Below, in pieces: positions 17,942-27,799 of a stretch of DNA of 64,000 nucleotides (position 1 is the first letter of the stretch; each line of letters opens with the position of its first letter). The notes under the pieces are model-generated. The model saw nothing but the letters and a program-made list of their open reading frames with translations. It had not been told where the DNA came from and searched no databases. Position numbers and translations under genes: made by a program. The stretch lies in contig CANGNA010000009.1 of assembly GCA_947455215.1 (NCBI GenBank), positions 23,320-87,319 of the forward strand, given 5' to 3'. The DNA is from Chitinophagaceae bacterium (GTDB lineage: Bacteria > Bacteroidota > Bacteroidia > Chitinophagales > Chitinophagaceae).

Positions 17942-18337
17942 TCATATGCGCAGATTGCGGAAGAGAATATAAATAGGACAACCCGGTAACTCATCTGGTG
18001 GAGCGTGGGCTGAATAGGTGAGTGATACAGGCTCTGCATAAATGCAGGGTTGTTGATCGTAGTAGTGGGGCTGTGGTGGCACAATGGCAACAAAATGGGT
18101 ATGCCCGGTATTGTTGTTCACCGCATGGTGTTCCGCTGTTTTTATCACTTTGTGCTCATCGTGGCAGCAACCCTTGCTCTTGCTTTTATGCATGCCACAT
18201 TTGCGGCACAGGTCATCGCTCTTATGCACGAAATTAGCACCCATATTGCGCCCCATACAGTAGTGGAATTCTACCGTAGCGCCCATGGCGCTGGCCATGT
18301 ACAAGATGCTTAATATGGTTACTAAAAAACGTTTCAC
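17942..18337 (-). CDS. HYC_CC_PP family protein
   Basis: 131 residues. It has a signal peptide (MKRFLVTILSILYMASAMGA) followed by the three motifs that name the family: FHYCMG near residue 25, a CC pair in KGCCHDEHK with further cysteines (LCRKCGMH), and a PP pair in IVPPQPHY. It is rich in Cys and His. Function is uncharacterised to my knowledge; members occur in Bacteroidota. Lying between copA and two HMA proteins, it is a good candidate for periplasmic copper binding or transfer. The C-terminus is weakly conserved. Confidence 0.75.
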   Translation of the reverse strand: MKRFLVTILSILYMASAMGATVEFHYCMGRNMGANFVHKSDDLCRKCGMHKSKSKGCCHDEHKVIKTAEHHAVNNNTGHTHFVAIVPPQPHYYDQQPCIYAEPVSLTYSAHAPPDELPGCPIYILFRNLRI

Positions 18338-18383
18338 TATTGCAAAGGTAACAGATGTATCTATAAAAATATCCTAATCCTTA

Positions 18384-20603
18384 TCAGTCAAGGTGTTTCC
18401 ATTTCAGTCGCAGGCTATTGGTCACCACGCTTACCGAACTCATGGCCATGGCCGCACCCGCTATCATGGGATTCAGCATAAAGCCGTTCACGGGGTACAG
18501 CGCACCTGCGGCAATCGGTATGGCGATCACATTGTAGAAAAATGCCCAGAACAGATTTTGTTTGATGGTGGCCACCGTTGCTGCCGACAGCTGTATCGCC
18601 TTAGGTATCTGCCTCAGGTCCGACGACATCAGCGTGATCTTGGCTACGTCCATGGCTATATCAGTGCCTTTGCCCATTGCTATGCTGGCATCTGCCTGTG
18701 CAAGTGCCTGGCTATCGTTGATGCCATCACCTACCATGGCTACTATATGCCCGCCCGACTGCAGCGATTTGATGAATTCAGATTTGTCGTTAGGCGATAG
18801 TTCGGCCTTGTAACTGGTTATCCCCGCATCAGCAGCTATGGTATATGCTGTTCGTTCACTATCGCCGGTCAGCATGTGTGTTTTGATGCCCATTATCTGC
18901 AGGTGCTGCACAGCCGTATACGACGATAGTTTTATTTTGTCTGATATAGCAATAGCTGCCAGTGCCCCAAATGGATTAGCTATCCAGATGACTATGTTGG
19001 AACGCTCTGACCATTGCGCTGCCTGGTCTATGAGCGTCGTCGGCACAGGAATATTCATAGAGTCCAACAGCTTCCTGCTGCCGATAAAGTAAATGGTGCC
19101 ATTGTTGATGGCAGTAATGCCACTGCCCGTAATACTACTGAAAGAATTGATCTCGGCACGGGCCATGCCCAGCTCTTTGAAGAACGATGTTACTGCTGTT
19201 GCCAGCGGATGCTCCGATAACAACTCCATGCTGTAGATGACAGACGATAGTGTGTCCTTATTCACATCCGCAGCCCATGCTATGTCTATCACCTCCGGTG
19301 TGCCCTCGGTCAGCGTGCCTGTCTTGTCGAAGATGATGTCGGTTACCTTGTGTAGTGTCTCCAGGCTCTCTGCATCCTTTACCAGTATGCCGTTCTCCGC
19401 ACCCTTACCCACACCGGTTATAATGGCCGTAGGGGTTGCCAGCCCCAATGCGCACGGACAGGCAATGATGAGGACGGTTATTACAGATAGCAGGCCATGA
19501 GCTACACCATCCTCGCCGCCATATGCTACCCACAGGCCATAAGTGATAGCCGATATCAGAATGATGACAGGGACAAAAATACCTGCTATCTTATCTGCCA
19601 GTTGCTGTATGGTCGCTTTACTGCCTTGCGCTTCCTGTACTTTTTTTATGATCTGTGCCAGTAGTGTGTCCGCACCTACCTTCTCGGCCCGAAACTGAAA
19701 GCTGCCCTTCTGGTTAATGGTGCCGGCAAATACCTTGGCGCCCTCTCGTTTTTCAACAGCCAGCGGTTCGCCACTTATCATGCTTTCATCTACGTACGAA
19801 TGTCCATTCACCACCACGCCATCTACTGCTACACGGTCGCCCGGCTTTACTACTATTATATCGCCCGCCTGCACCTCGTGCAGCATTACTATTTCTTCTT
19901 CCCCGGCTGCGTTCACCCGGAACATAGATTTAGGTTGCAGCCCCATCAGCTTCTTTATGGCCGATGAGGTATTGGTCCTGGCCTTATCTTCCAGCAGTTT
20001 GCCAAGGAGAATGAAAGATATCACCACGGCCGACGCCTCGAAGTAAACGGGCGCCTCCAACCCGCGGCTGGTAAAGTACTGGGGATATAAAGTGTTGTAT
20101 ACGGAAAAGATATAAGCAATACCTGTGCTCAGTGCCACCAGTGTATCCATATTGGCGGAGAAATGCGATAGTTGCTTCCACGCACCTACAAAGAACCGGC
20201 CGCCAAATAATACGATGACCGGCGTGGCCAATGCCCACATAATATAATTGGCATAAGGCAGGTGCATGCCCGCCATGGCAATGACTACCAGCGGAGCGCT
20301 GAAAAGGAGCGAAAGGGTAGTGCTGATGACCAGCCTGCGGTAAGCTTTTTTGTTGATGGTCTCAATATCCTCGGCAGTTACATGCTCATCGGCAATAATG
20401 CCATAGCCTATACCTTCAATAACCTGTTGTATGTGTGGCAGGTTAGCCTCGGCAGGATCGTAATCCAGCAGCGCCTGTGCATTGGCATAGTTCACCGCTG
20501 CACTTTTAATGCCCTTCTGGCCCTTCAGTACATTTTCTACCGTCCTGGCGCAAGAGGCGCAGGTCATACCAGTTACCGGGAATGTCTTCTTTATCGTTTT
20601 CAT
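18384..20603 (-). CDS. copA: Copper-exporting P1B-type ATPase
   Basis: 739 residues from the ATG at 20603 (MKTIKKTFPVTGMTC); a frame extension to 20618 adds five residues. One N-terminal HMA domain with GMTCASCARTVE. Then come the transmembrane region, the actuator TGE-type loop (MISGEPLAVEKREG), the metal-site helix with ACPCALGLATPTA, DKTGTLTEG (phosphorylated Asp), an HP motif in SEHPLATAV, and GDGINDSQALA. The last helices carry YN and MAMSSVSVVTNSLRLK, the M-SS signature of Cu+ pumps. It pumps Cu+ from cytoplasm to periplasm. First gene of the operon leading to the HYC_CC_PP and HMA proteins. Confidence 0.95.
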   Translation of the reverse strand: MKTIKKTFPVTGMTCASCARTVENVLKGQKGIKSAAVNYANAQALLDYDPAEANLPHIQQVIEGIGYGIIADEHVTAEDIETINKKAYRRLVISTTLSLLFSAPLVVIAMAGMHLPYANYIMWALATPVIVLFGGRFFVGAWKQLSHFSANMDTLVALSTGIAYIFSVYNTLYPQYFTSRGLEAPVYFEASAVVISFILLGKLLEDKARTNTSSAIKKLMGLQPKSMFRVNAAGEEEIVMLHEVQAGDIIVVKPGDRVAVDGVVVNGHSYVDESMISGEPLAVEKREGAKVFAGTINQKGSFQFRAEKVGADTLLAQIIKKVQEAQGSKATIQQLADKIAGIFVPVIILISAITYGLWVAYGGEDGVAHGLLSVITVLIIACPCALGLATPTAIITGVGKGAENGILVKDAESLETLHKVTDIIFDKTGTLTEGTPEVIDIAWAADVNKDTLSSVIYSMELLSEHPLATAVTSFFKELGMARAEINSFSSITGSGITAINNGTIYFIGSRKLLDSMNIPVPTTLIDQAAQWSERSNIVIWIANPFGALAAIAISDKIKLSSYTAVQHLQIMGIKTHMLTGDSERTAYTIAADAGITSYKAELSPNDKSEFIKSLQSGGHIVAMVGDGINDSQALAQADASIAMGKGTDIAMDVAKITLMSSDLRQIPKAIQLSAATVATIKQNLFWAFFYNVIAIPIAAGALYPVNGFMLNPMIAGAAMAMSSVSVVTNSLRLKWKHLD

Positions 20604-20720
20604 TCTTTGCTCACACAAAGGTCAGCAACGTTGCCCAATAAAGCGTTATACAATTTTGGAAAGGTTTTACAGGATTTTGTGCGTTTTGCAGTAGTCGCTA
20701 CTATCTTATACATTTAGGCC

Positions 20721-21392
20721 ATGCAGAGCGAAAATAAGGATGAACAGAAATATATCGATAGAGCCATAAACGAAGCATTACATCCGGAATTCGAGGTGAC
20801 CAAACAATATCTGAAAAATAATGATCTGGAATTGGAAAACGGTTTGCCAAAGGTGGTGCGGGTAGATATGAGACTGCCAAATGGTATGGTAGGGGTGTAC
20901 CTGGCATTTAAAGCAGGCTTTTTTTTAGAGGTCCACCTGACGAAACTCCCGGAGCCAGCGATCGATTTTGTGTATGTGCGTTCAGCAAATACGGTTTCGT
21001 TCAATGCTACGTCCCCTAAATTGGCATATGCCGACTTAGCTGGGTGCCTGTCTTTGAAACCACTGTCAGGCTGGTCTAAAGGTGAGAATGCACAAAATGC
21101 CGGGCTCAACCGTATGTTCAGTAAGGTGGGCTATCAACTGTTTGTTGGCGAATCGTACGACCTGGAAACGCAATTACAATTATTGCTCACAGAACTGGAA
21201 AAAGATGCTGCGGGTGTGTTGAAGTTGACACAAATCGGAGCAGCCTACATATCAGTTTACAGACGCCAGTATGTAAGCGGTGATACAGGTATACATCTGG
21301 ATGCAGAAACGATACGCCGGTTGTCTGCCTTAAATTTGAGCGTAGATATCGATACCCAGATTGTGGGCACTTCTATCGCTGATGAGAATTAG
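20721..21392 (+). CDS. Hypothetical protein, DUF4279-like C-terminal part
   Basis: 223 residues, soluble, no signal peptide. From about residue 95 on, the pattern fits my recollection of DUF4279. It shows a SLKPLSGWSKGE stretch, a QLFVGESYDLETQLQLLLTEL helix, and a terminal RRLSALNLSVDIDTQIVG resembling the lxxLgxxldiD ending. The N-terminal 90 residues are unassigned. It is divergent from copA but shows no metal-binding motif, so a role in copper handling is not supported. Family call tentative. Confidence 0.5.
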   Translation: MQSENKDEQKYIDRAINEALHPEFEVTKQYLKNNDLELENGLPKVVRVDMRLPNGMVGVYLAFKAGFFLEVHLTKLPEPAIDFVYVRSANTVSFNATSPKLAYADLAGCLSLKPLSGWSKGENAQNAGLNRMFSKVGYQLFVGESYDLETQLQLLLTELEKDAAGVLKLTQIGAAYISVYRRQYVSGDTGIHLDAETIRRLSALNLSVDIDTQIVGTSIADEN

Positions 21393-21421
21393 CGCTACAT
21401 TTACATCCTCATTTATCTGCC

Positions 21422-22279
21422 ATGGAACAGAAAAACTATTCTTCTATCAGCCCAACGGCTAAGTTGCTGCTATTATCTAAAGGGTATACAGATATCCCGT
21501 TTGCCAGAGAAACTGCAGAGTTGATCTCCCGCCCTGGTGTTTACACGCTGCAGCCGGAAAGTATAGACATTACCGCAGCAATGCGGATGGTGCATTTCGA
21601 GTTGCGCTATAAGAGCATCGATCAGCTATTGGCCGGGTTAGCTATTCACAATATACTTGAGCTCTCTTCAGGCTTTTCTTTCCGTGGCCTGGCTGCTGTG
21701 CAAGACAAGCCGGTAACATACATAGATACCGACCTGCCCGAACTGATAGCTACCAAACAGCAAATGGCGGCTGAGCTGCAGGCGCATATACAGCCCAAAG
21801 GCACACTTGAAATTTTACCCTTGAATGCCCTGGACGAAGCAGCGTTCAGGGAGATCGTCAATAAATTCCCTGCAGGTGAGTTGGCAATAGTGAACGAAGG
21901 CCTGCTGATGTACCTGGAGTGGGAAGAAAAGAAACAGCTGTGCAGCATCATTCGCAATGTACTGCAAGAGCGTGGTGGCTATTGGATAACTGCTGATGTG
22001 TACGTGAAGATGAGAGACAGTTATTCGCAGATGAATACAAACGATGAGTTGGAAAAGTACCTGGAGCAGCACAAAGTGGAAGAAAAGAAGTTTGACAGTT
22101 TTGAGCATGCGGAAGCATTTTTCAACGAGCAAGGCTTTGTCGTGGATAAAGAGGCTGAAGAGGACTACCTGGCAATGGGCTCCATAAAATATGTCATCGC
22201 CAACCTTACCCCCGAACAATTGGCCAGCCCCGGTAAACCACCGCGTATACAGGCTACGTGGAGGCTAAGGTTGAAGTAA
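21422..22279 (+). CDS. Class I SAM-dependent methyltransferase, leucine carboxyl methyltransferase-like
   Basis: 285 residues. LELSSGFSFRGLA is in the position of the SAM-binding loop. YIDTDLPELIATK supplies the acidic residue binding the ribose. NEGLLMYLEWEEKKQL matches the post-motif EGxxxYL typical of the LCM/PPM-like family, whose members methylate carboxyl groups or are involved in polyketide O-methylation. The substrate here is unknown. It follows the DUF4279-like gene by 29 bases and may share its transcript. Confidence 0.75.
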   Translation: MEQKNYSSISPTAKLLLLSKGYTDIPFARETAELISRPGVYTLQPESIDITAAMRMVHFELRYKSIDQLLAGLAIHNILELSSGFSFRGLAAVQDKPVTYIDTDLPELIATKQQMAAELQAHIQPKGTLEILPLNALDEAAFREIVNKFPAGELAIVNEGLLMYLEWEEKKQLCSIIRNVLQERGGYWITADVYVKMRDSYSQMNTNDELEKYLEQHKVEEKKFDSFEHAEAFFNEQGFVVDKEAEEDYLAMGSIKYVIANLTPEQLASPGKPPRIQATWRLRLK

Positions 22280-22333
22280 ATGATATTCCGTTGTTACATA
22301 AGTTGAATACACATTATTTTGTAATTTTAAACT

Positions 22334-22558
22334 ATGAATACGCAGGCAGAAAAGTTAGAGTTAATGCAATTGTTGTTGGATACCGATAACGAAGAAATAT
22401 TAAAGAAAGTAAAGGCTGTTTTCAAAAAGTATTTGAAGGCAGATGAAACAGCGCACTTACTTTCTACAAAAGCTAACAGAAAGCACCTTGAGGAAAGTAT
22501 ACAACAGTTGAACGAAGGGAAGGGTAAAAAAATTAATACTGCTGACATTTGGAAATAA
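22334..22558 (+). CDS. Antitoxin of Txe/YoeB module
   Basis: 74 residues, charged and helical (KLELMQLLLDTDNEEILKKVK start region), ending in an NTADIWK tail of the kind that wraps the toxin. No clear Phd/YefM N-terminal domain, so it resembles the short Bacteroidota antitoxins that pair with YoeB-like toxins. Its last 10 bases overlap the toxin start, a typical toxin-antitoxin arrangement. Confidence 0.75.
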   Translation: MNTQAEKLELMQLLLDTDNEEILKKVKAVFKKYLKADETAHLLSTKANRKHLEESIQQLNEGKGKKINTADIWK

Positions 22559-22809
22559 TTTATTCTGCCAAAGCGTTGGAGGATCTTAGGTATTGGAAAA
22601 CTACCGGAGATATCAAAGCGATGGCACGTATTTCGGCACTACTAATGTCAATTGAAAACGACCCTGTTACAGGTATAGGCAAACCCGAACAACTGAAACA
22701 CAATTTGGCAGGTTGTTGGTCCAGGCGCATAACTAAAGAACATAGGATAGTATATAGAGTAATAAGCAAAACGATTGTTGAAATCATTTCTTTGCGATTT
22801 CATTATTGA
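22549..22809 (+). CDS. Txe/YoeB family toxin (ribosome-dependent mRNA endonuclease)
   Basis: 86 residues from a TTG start (no ATG available in frame at this end). Key family features are EDLRYW, GIGKPEQLKHNLAG, WSRRITKEHRIVYRV and the C-terminal RFHY. In YoeB the arginine of HRIVY and the terminal His-Tyr pair belong to the catalytic site, and all are present, so the toxin looks intact. The non-ATG start and overlap with the antitoxin would keep toxin synthesis low. Small module inserted between a methyltransferase gene and the AraC regulator gene. Confidence 0.88.
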   Translation: MEIIYSAKALEDLRYWKTTGDIKAMARISALLMSIENDPVTGIGKPEQLKHNLAGCWSRRITKEHRIVYRVISKTIVEIISLRFHY

Positions 22810-22814
22810 TAGGT

Positions 22815-23378
22815 CTACCGCACCTCATCCAACCCTTTCCTTTCCTTATTCCCAACACCCTTAAACTGGCTGGGTGACATGCCGGTTATCTTTTTGAACT
22901 GTGCCGACAGGTGCGCTACGCTGCTGTAGCCCATCTTATCGGCTATCTCGCCGAGGCTTAGCTCGTCGTAAACTATGTACTCCTTTATCTTTTCTATCTT
23001 TTGCCTGATGATGAACTGTTCTATGGTGATACCTTCTACCGAAGAGAATAGGTTGCTCAGGTACGGATAGTCGTAGTGCAGCTCTCGGGCTATTATCTCG
23101 CTGGTCTTCAGTCGGGCGGGTTCAGCACTATGGTGTATCAGGTCTATGGCTATGTTCTTTATCTTTTCTATTATCCTACTTTTCTTATCGTCTATCAGTT
23201 CAAAGCCGGCAACCTTCAGCGCATCAGCCAGCTTTTCTTGCTGTACAGGAGTCAGCTCGTCAGCTATCTCGGCTTCGCCAAGCAATATATTTTTCGTCGT
23301 TATCGCCTGCGCGTCTAGCACATTTTTTACCGCTTGTTTACAGCGGTCGCATACCATGTTTTTTATATAAATGGTCAT
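22815..23378 (-). CDS. AraC-family regulator with N-terminal HMA-like metal-binding domain
   Basis: 187 residues in two parts. Residues 1-66 follow the HMA beta-alpha-beta-beta-alpha-beta layout with MVCDRCKQAVKNVL, a CxxC at the metal loop position. Residues about 90-180 are an AraC helix-turn-helix pair (LGEIADKMGYSSVAHLSAQFKKITGMSPSQFK). This suggests direct metal sensing by the CxxC domain and control of a copper operon, most likely the copA operon 2.2 kb away on the same strand. Target and metal are inference. TACCTTTA at 23397-23404 (minus) is a possible -7 element. Confidence 0.8.
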   Translation of the reverse strand: MTIYIKNMVCDRCKQAVKNVLDAQAITTKNILLGEAEIADELTPVQQEKLADALKVAGFELIDDKKSRIIEKIKNIAIDLIHHSAEPARLKTSEIIARELHYDYPYLSNLFSSVEGITIEQFIIRQKIEKIKEYIVYDELSLGEIADKMGYSSVAHLSAQFKKITGMSPSQFKGVGNKERKGLDEVR

Positions 23379-23596
23379 TTTGATAATTGATGGTTGTAAA
23401 GGTAGGCAAACCCTTTTTTAAAACTTTTTCAGCCACACCCAAGATATCGTATCCATGTTCCGTCTTATTTAGTGTAGAGGCCCTCTCGAATCCCTTGCAG
23501 CACAAGCGTTTGCACGTAATTAACAGGGTTATTCACAAGTGGCATTTTAACGTATTCTATAGCCGCATTTAAAGCGTAAATACGCCCTTAAAACGT

Positions 23597-23604
23597 TATA
23601 TTTG
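23597..23604 (+). promoter_or_regulatory. gyrA promoter -7 element
   Basis: TATATTTG, a perfect TAnnTTTG, 26 bases before the gyrA ATG and followed by CGCATC. No TTG at the 19-base distance was found. Confidence 0.6.
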
Positions 23605-23629
23605 CGCATCTTTTCTACAAGATTTATCT

Positions 23630-26335
23630 ATGGATGAAATAAATGATAGTTTATCTCCGCAGGAGACTCCTGATGAGCACGATAAGGTCGTAGCCGTCAA
23701 CATCGAGGAGCAGATGAAGACCGCCTATATAGACTATTCTATGTCTGTAATTGTGGGTCGTGCGCTGCCCGATGTGCGTGATGGTTTTAAGCCGGTGCAC
23801 CGCAGGGTTTTGTTTGCCATGCACGAGCTCGGTAATACATTCAATAAGCCGCATAAGAAATCTGCCCGTATCGTGGGCGAGGTGCTGGGTAAGTATCATC
23901 CGCACGGCGACTCATCGGTTTACGATGCTATAGTACGTATGGCACAGCCATGGAGCATGCGCTATATGCTGGTGGATGGTCAGGGTAACTTCGGTTCTGC
24001 CGATGGCGACGGACCGGCGGCTATGCGTTATACGGAGGTGCGTATGCACAAGCTGGGCGAAGCTATGATGGAAGATATCGACAAAGAAACGGTCGACTTC
24101 AGCCTCAACTTCGATGATAGCCTGGAAGAGCCTACTGTACTGCCTACGCGTATTCCGCAGCTGCTCGTCAACGGTTCATCTGGTATTGCCGTAGGTATGG
24201 CTACCAACATGATGCCACATAACCTGAGCGAGGTAATAGATGGCTGTATCGCTTACATCGATAATCGCGAGATCACTATCGATGAGCTGATCAAGTTTGT
24301 AAAGGCCCCCGATTTTCCTACCGGCGGTATCATATACGGTGTAGAAGGCATCAAGCAAGGCTTCCATACCGGCCGCGGCAGGGTAGTGCTGCGTGGTAAG
24401 GTAACGGTGGAGACCGCCAGATCGGGTAAGGAAACCATCGTTATTACCGATGTACCGTACCAGGTAAACCGCGATGCGCTTACCGAGAAGATAGGCTTCC
24501 TGGTAAACAGCAAGGTGATAGAAGGCATCACACACGTTGCCAACGAATCTAATAAAGAAGGTACACGTATTGTTGTTGAGTTGCGCCGCGATGCAGTAGC
24601 ACAGGTCATCATCAACCAGCTGTATAAATATAGCGAGCTGCAACGCTCTTATGGTATCAACAACGTGGCACTGGTCAACGGCCGCCCGCGTACGCTGAAC
24701 CTTAAAGAGCTGATATCAGAGTTCATTTCTTTCCGTCACGATGTAGTGGTGAGGAGGACGGAATACGAACTCCGCGAAGCACTGAAGCGTGCCCATATCC
24801 TGGAAGGTTACCTCATAGCCCTGGATCACCTGGATGCGGTGATCGCACTCATCAGGAATTCTACAACGCCCGATGTTGCCAGGGATGGCCTCATCACTCA
24901 GTTCGGTATGACCGAGATACAGGCCAAAGCTGTGCTGGAACTGCGTTTGCAGCGCCTGACCGGTATGGAGATCAACAAGATCAAGGAAGAACATGCCGAG
25001 TTGATGAAGCTGATCGCTCACTTGCAGAACATACTGTCCGACGAGGGTATGCGTTACCAGATCATTAAAGAGGAACTGGATGAAGTGAAGAAGAAATTTG
25101 GCGATGAGCGCAAAAGCGAGATACACTACATGGCCGATGAAATGCGCATCGAAGACCTGATAGAGAAAGAAGATGTAGTGATCACAGTTTCTCATCTGGG
25201 TTATATCAAGCGTACATCATCTGCGGAATACCGCTCGCAGCGCCGTGGCGGCCGTGGTTCCATGGGTGGCAAAACGCGCGAAGAGGATTTTATAGAGCAC
25301 CTGTTTGTAGCCTCTACGCACCATACGCTGATGTTCTTTACAGAAAAAGGACGCTGCTATTGGCTGAAGGTGTATGAGATACCGGAAGGCGACCGTAACG
25401 GTAAGGGCCGCGCTATACAGAACATGATGCAGATACCGCCGGATGATAAGATCCGTACGGTAATTGATATACCAAACCTAGAAGACAAAGACTTCATCGA
25501 AAATACCTTCCTTGTACTGTGTACCAAAAAAGGTATCATCAAGAAAACAAGGATGGAAGACTTCAGTCGTCCGCGTTCTACAGGTGTAAACGCCATCACC
25601 ATAGAAGAAGGTGATGAATTGCTGGATGTATCGCTGGTTTGTGATAATGATTATATAATGATGGCCGTTCGTTCGGGCCGTGCAGTATGCTTCCCGCACG
25701 ATAAGGTGCGCCCTACGGGCCGCGGTGCCATAGGCGTATTTGGCATAGAGCTTGATGAGAACAACGATGAGGTGATAGGTATGATCTGCGTTTCCAAGAA
25801 GGAACTGAACAAGCAGATACTTGTTGTTTCCGAAAATGGTATGGGTAAGCGCACTCCGTTCTTCAAAAAGCAGGACGAGATAGAAGCCGCAGAAGGAGAA
25901 GAACACGCAGAAGATGCCAGCAATGTGATAACGGTAGATGATGAAAATGGCGTGCCGCAGAAGTATGCACTTTCTTACCGTGTTACCAACCGTGGCGGCA
26001 AGGGTGTTAAGACAATGAACATTACCGATAAAACCGGCCCGCTGGTAGGCTTGCTTATTGTTGATGAGAAAGATGATCTGATCATTACCTGCGAATCTGG
26101 CGTCACCATCCGCATGAAGGTAGAGCAGATACGCGAGACCAGCAGGGCGGCACAGGGCGTGAAGCTGATCAACATTGATAATAAAGATAAGATAGCGGCT
26201 GTAGCCTCAATAAAGGAGCAGGCAGTTATAGGATCGGATGAGGAGGCAGAAGAAGGCACTGATGCAGTAGATGGCGGCGAAGCTACCGGAGATGGGGCCG
26301 ATACAGCAACACCTGCTGAACCAACTGAAGAATAA
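23630..26335 (+). CDS. gyrA: DNA gyrase subunit A
   Basis: 901 residues. The breakage-reunion domain has the catalytic tyrosine in [10 protein letters not shown] (residue 134). The quinolone region reads [10 protein letters not shown] with serine and aspartate at the positions equal to E. coli S83 and D87, that is the susceptible form. The C-terminal beta-pinwheel carries the GyrA box QRRGGRG, which separates gyrase from topoisomerase IV. The last 35 residues are acidic and repetitive (E, D, G, A), a probably disordered tail of the type that tunes supercoiling in other gyrases. Preceded by a 251-base divergent promoter region. Confidence 0.98.
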   Translation: MDEINDSLSPQETPDEHDKVVAVNIEEQMKTAYIDYSMSVIVGRALPDVRDGFKPVHRRVLFAMHELGNTFNKPHKKSARIVGEVLGKYHPHGDSSVYDAIVRMAQPWSMRYMLVDGQGNFGSADGDGPAAMRYTEVRMHKLGEAMMEDIDKETVDFSLNFDDSLEEPTVLPTRIPQLLVNGSSGIAVGMATNMMPHNLSEVIDGCIAYIDNREITIDELIKFVKAPDFPTGGIIYGVEGIKQGFHTGRGRVVLRGKVTVETARSGKETIVITDVPYQVNRDALTEKIGFLVNSKVIEGITHVANESNKEGTRIVVELRRDAVAQVIINQLYKYSELQRSYGINNVALVNGRPRTLNLKELISEFISFRHDVVVRRTEYELREALKRAHILEGYLIALDHLDAVIALIRNSTTPDVARDGLITQFGMTEIQAKAVLELRLQRLTGMEINKIKEEHAELMKLIAHLQNILSDEGMRYQIIKEELDEVKKKFGDERKSEIHYMADEMRIEDLIEKEDVVITVSHLGYIKRTSSAEYRSQRRGGRGSMGGKTREEDFIEHLFVASTHHTLMFFTEKGRCYWLKVYEIPEGDRNGKGRAIQNMMQIPPDDKIRTVIDIPNLEDKDFIENTFLVLCTKKGIIKKTRMEDFSRPRSTGVNAITIEEGDELLDVSLVCDNDYIMMAVRSGRAVCFPHDKVRPTGRGAIGVFGIELDENNDEVIGMICVSKKELNKQILVVSENGMGKRTPFFKKQDEIEAAEGEEHAEDASNVITVDDENGVPQKYALSYRVTNRGGKGVKTMNITDKTGPLVGLLIVDEKDDLIITCESGVTIRMKVEQIRETSRAAQGVKLINIDNKDKIAAVASIKEQAVIGSDEEAEEGTDAVDGGEATGDGADTATPAEPTEE

Positions 26336-26367
26336 ACAATTTTAGAGAAACAATTAATACAGCATAA

Positions 26368-27672
26368 ATGAAAAAAACACTGTTGGTCGTAGCTGCTCTG
26401 GGTATTACATATGCCGGCATAGCACAAGACAAATACGTAACATCTGCACTTACTGCACTGAGTACGAATAGCCTGGACGAAGCAAAAGCGGATATCGACA
26501 GGGCAATTGCTAACCCTGAGACAAAAGAAAAGCCGAAGGCCCTGTTTGCAAAAGGTAAGATCTATCTGAAGCTGGCAGAGACAAACAAGAACGATAAGCC
26601 CAAGGCGATCGGCTACTTCAACGAAGCTTCACAAGCGCTGATCAGACTGGCTGAGGTAAAGCCGGAATATGAAAAGGATGAGGTAAATGGCTATTTCTAT
26701 TACAGCACCATCATTTACTATAATGGCGGTATCAATGCCTATAATGAGAAAAGGTACGAAGAGAGTGCCAATATGCTGAAGACCGTTGTTAAGATACACG
26801 ATCTCAACGGTGGCAAACGTTTCGAAAAATTCCCTATGGGCAAGAATATGGATACCATATCTGCCAATGCACAGGTACAGATCGTTCGCTGCTCATATGC
26901 GCAGAATAAGTATGAGGATGTTATCGCTCAGCTCTCAGCGCTCATCAAGAGCAATCCTGCAGGTATGGGTAAGACCAAGGATAACTACATCATATTGCTC
27001 GAGTCTTACGACAAGTACAATGCGGCTAATGCCAACAAAATGGTGAACGAACAACTGGCAGCCATTACAGAAGCGCGTGCAGCATTCCCTAACGATCCTA
27101 ACATCAGGAACATGGAAATGAACACCCTGATGGCCAGCGGTAAGACCGGCGACCTGATGAAGAAGATGGAAGACGACGTTGCTAAAGATCCTAACAACGC
27201 TGATCTGAACTTCAACCTCGGTATCCTGTATCAGACACTGGCTAATCCTAAGGATGGCAAGAAGCCTGCAAATGCAGCAGAACTGTGGTCTAAGGCAGAA
27301 GAAAAAGTTACCCGCGCCACAAAGCTGTCTCCTGAAAATGCCCCTTACAGCAGCGCATTGGGCACACTATACTATCAGCAGGGTTATGATCTGAACGACC
27401 AGATGAATGCCATTACCGGTAGCTCGGCCGCGGATATGAAGAAGTACAATGACCTGAAAGCTAAGCGCGATGCCATATTTACAAAGTCGCTGGAGCCTTA
27501 CGAAAAAGCGATCAGCATTTATGCTGCACGCGAAAAGAAGAGCATAACAGGAAACGATTATGACATCTATCATTCAACGCTTAGCGGTTATAAGCAAGTG
27601 TGCACTGTGCTGAACAAAACAGACAAGGCCGCAGATGCTGGTACAAAGCTGAAAGAACTGGACGGTAATTAG
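26368..27672 (+). CDS. Exported tetratricopeptide-repeat protein
   Basis: 434 residues with signal peptide (MKKTLLVVAALGITYAGIAQ). Several TPR-like helical pairs follow (for example around DLNFNLGILYQ and APYSSALGTLYYQQG). It follows gyrA by 32 bases and probably is cotranscribed with it, then a strong terminator ends the unit. Probable periplasmic scaffold; no catalytic motif and no specific function inferred. Confidence 0.8.
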   Translation: MKKTLLVVAALGITYAGIAQDKYVTSALTALSTNSLDEAKADIDRAIANPETKEKPKALFAKGKIYLKLAETNKNDKPKAIGYFNEASQALIRLAEVKPEYEKDEVNGYFYYSTIIYYNGGINAYNEKRYEESANMLKTVVKIHDLNGGKRFEKFPMGKNMDTISANAQVQIVRCSYAQNKYEDVIAQLSALIKSNPAGMGKTKDNYIILLESYDKYNAANANKMVNEQLAAITEARAAFPNDPNIRNMEMNTLMASGKTGDLMKKMEDDVAKDPNNADLNFNLGILYQTLANPKDGKKPANAAELWSKAEEKVTRATKLSPENAPYSSALGTLYYQQGYDLNDQMNAITGSSAADMKKYNDLKAKRDAIFTKSLEPYEKAISIYAAREKKSITGNDYDIYHSTLSGYKQVCTVLNKTDKAADAGTKLKELDGN

Positions 27673-27696
27673 TACCAAAATTACACTCGTCATCAG

Positions 27697-27731
27697 CCGC
27701 TTATGCCCGTGGGGTATAAGCGGTTTTTTTT
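27697..27731 (+). terminator. Terminator of gyrA-TPR unit
   Basis: A 12-base-pair stem with one G-T pair (arms 27697-27708 and 27712-27723), 3-base loop and T8. Confidence 0.85.
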
Positions 27732-27799
27732 GTGACGATAATCACATGATGTATAATCGGAAATGACTATCTTTACCATAAGTTTTAATAAAAAATAGT

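Noticed and set aside
22815..23378. Copper-specific target assignment of the AraC regulator
   Set aside because: Not accepted as a feature-level call: the HMA-like CxxC could bind other soft metals, and no shared operator with the copA promoter was identified.
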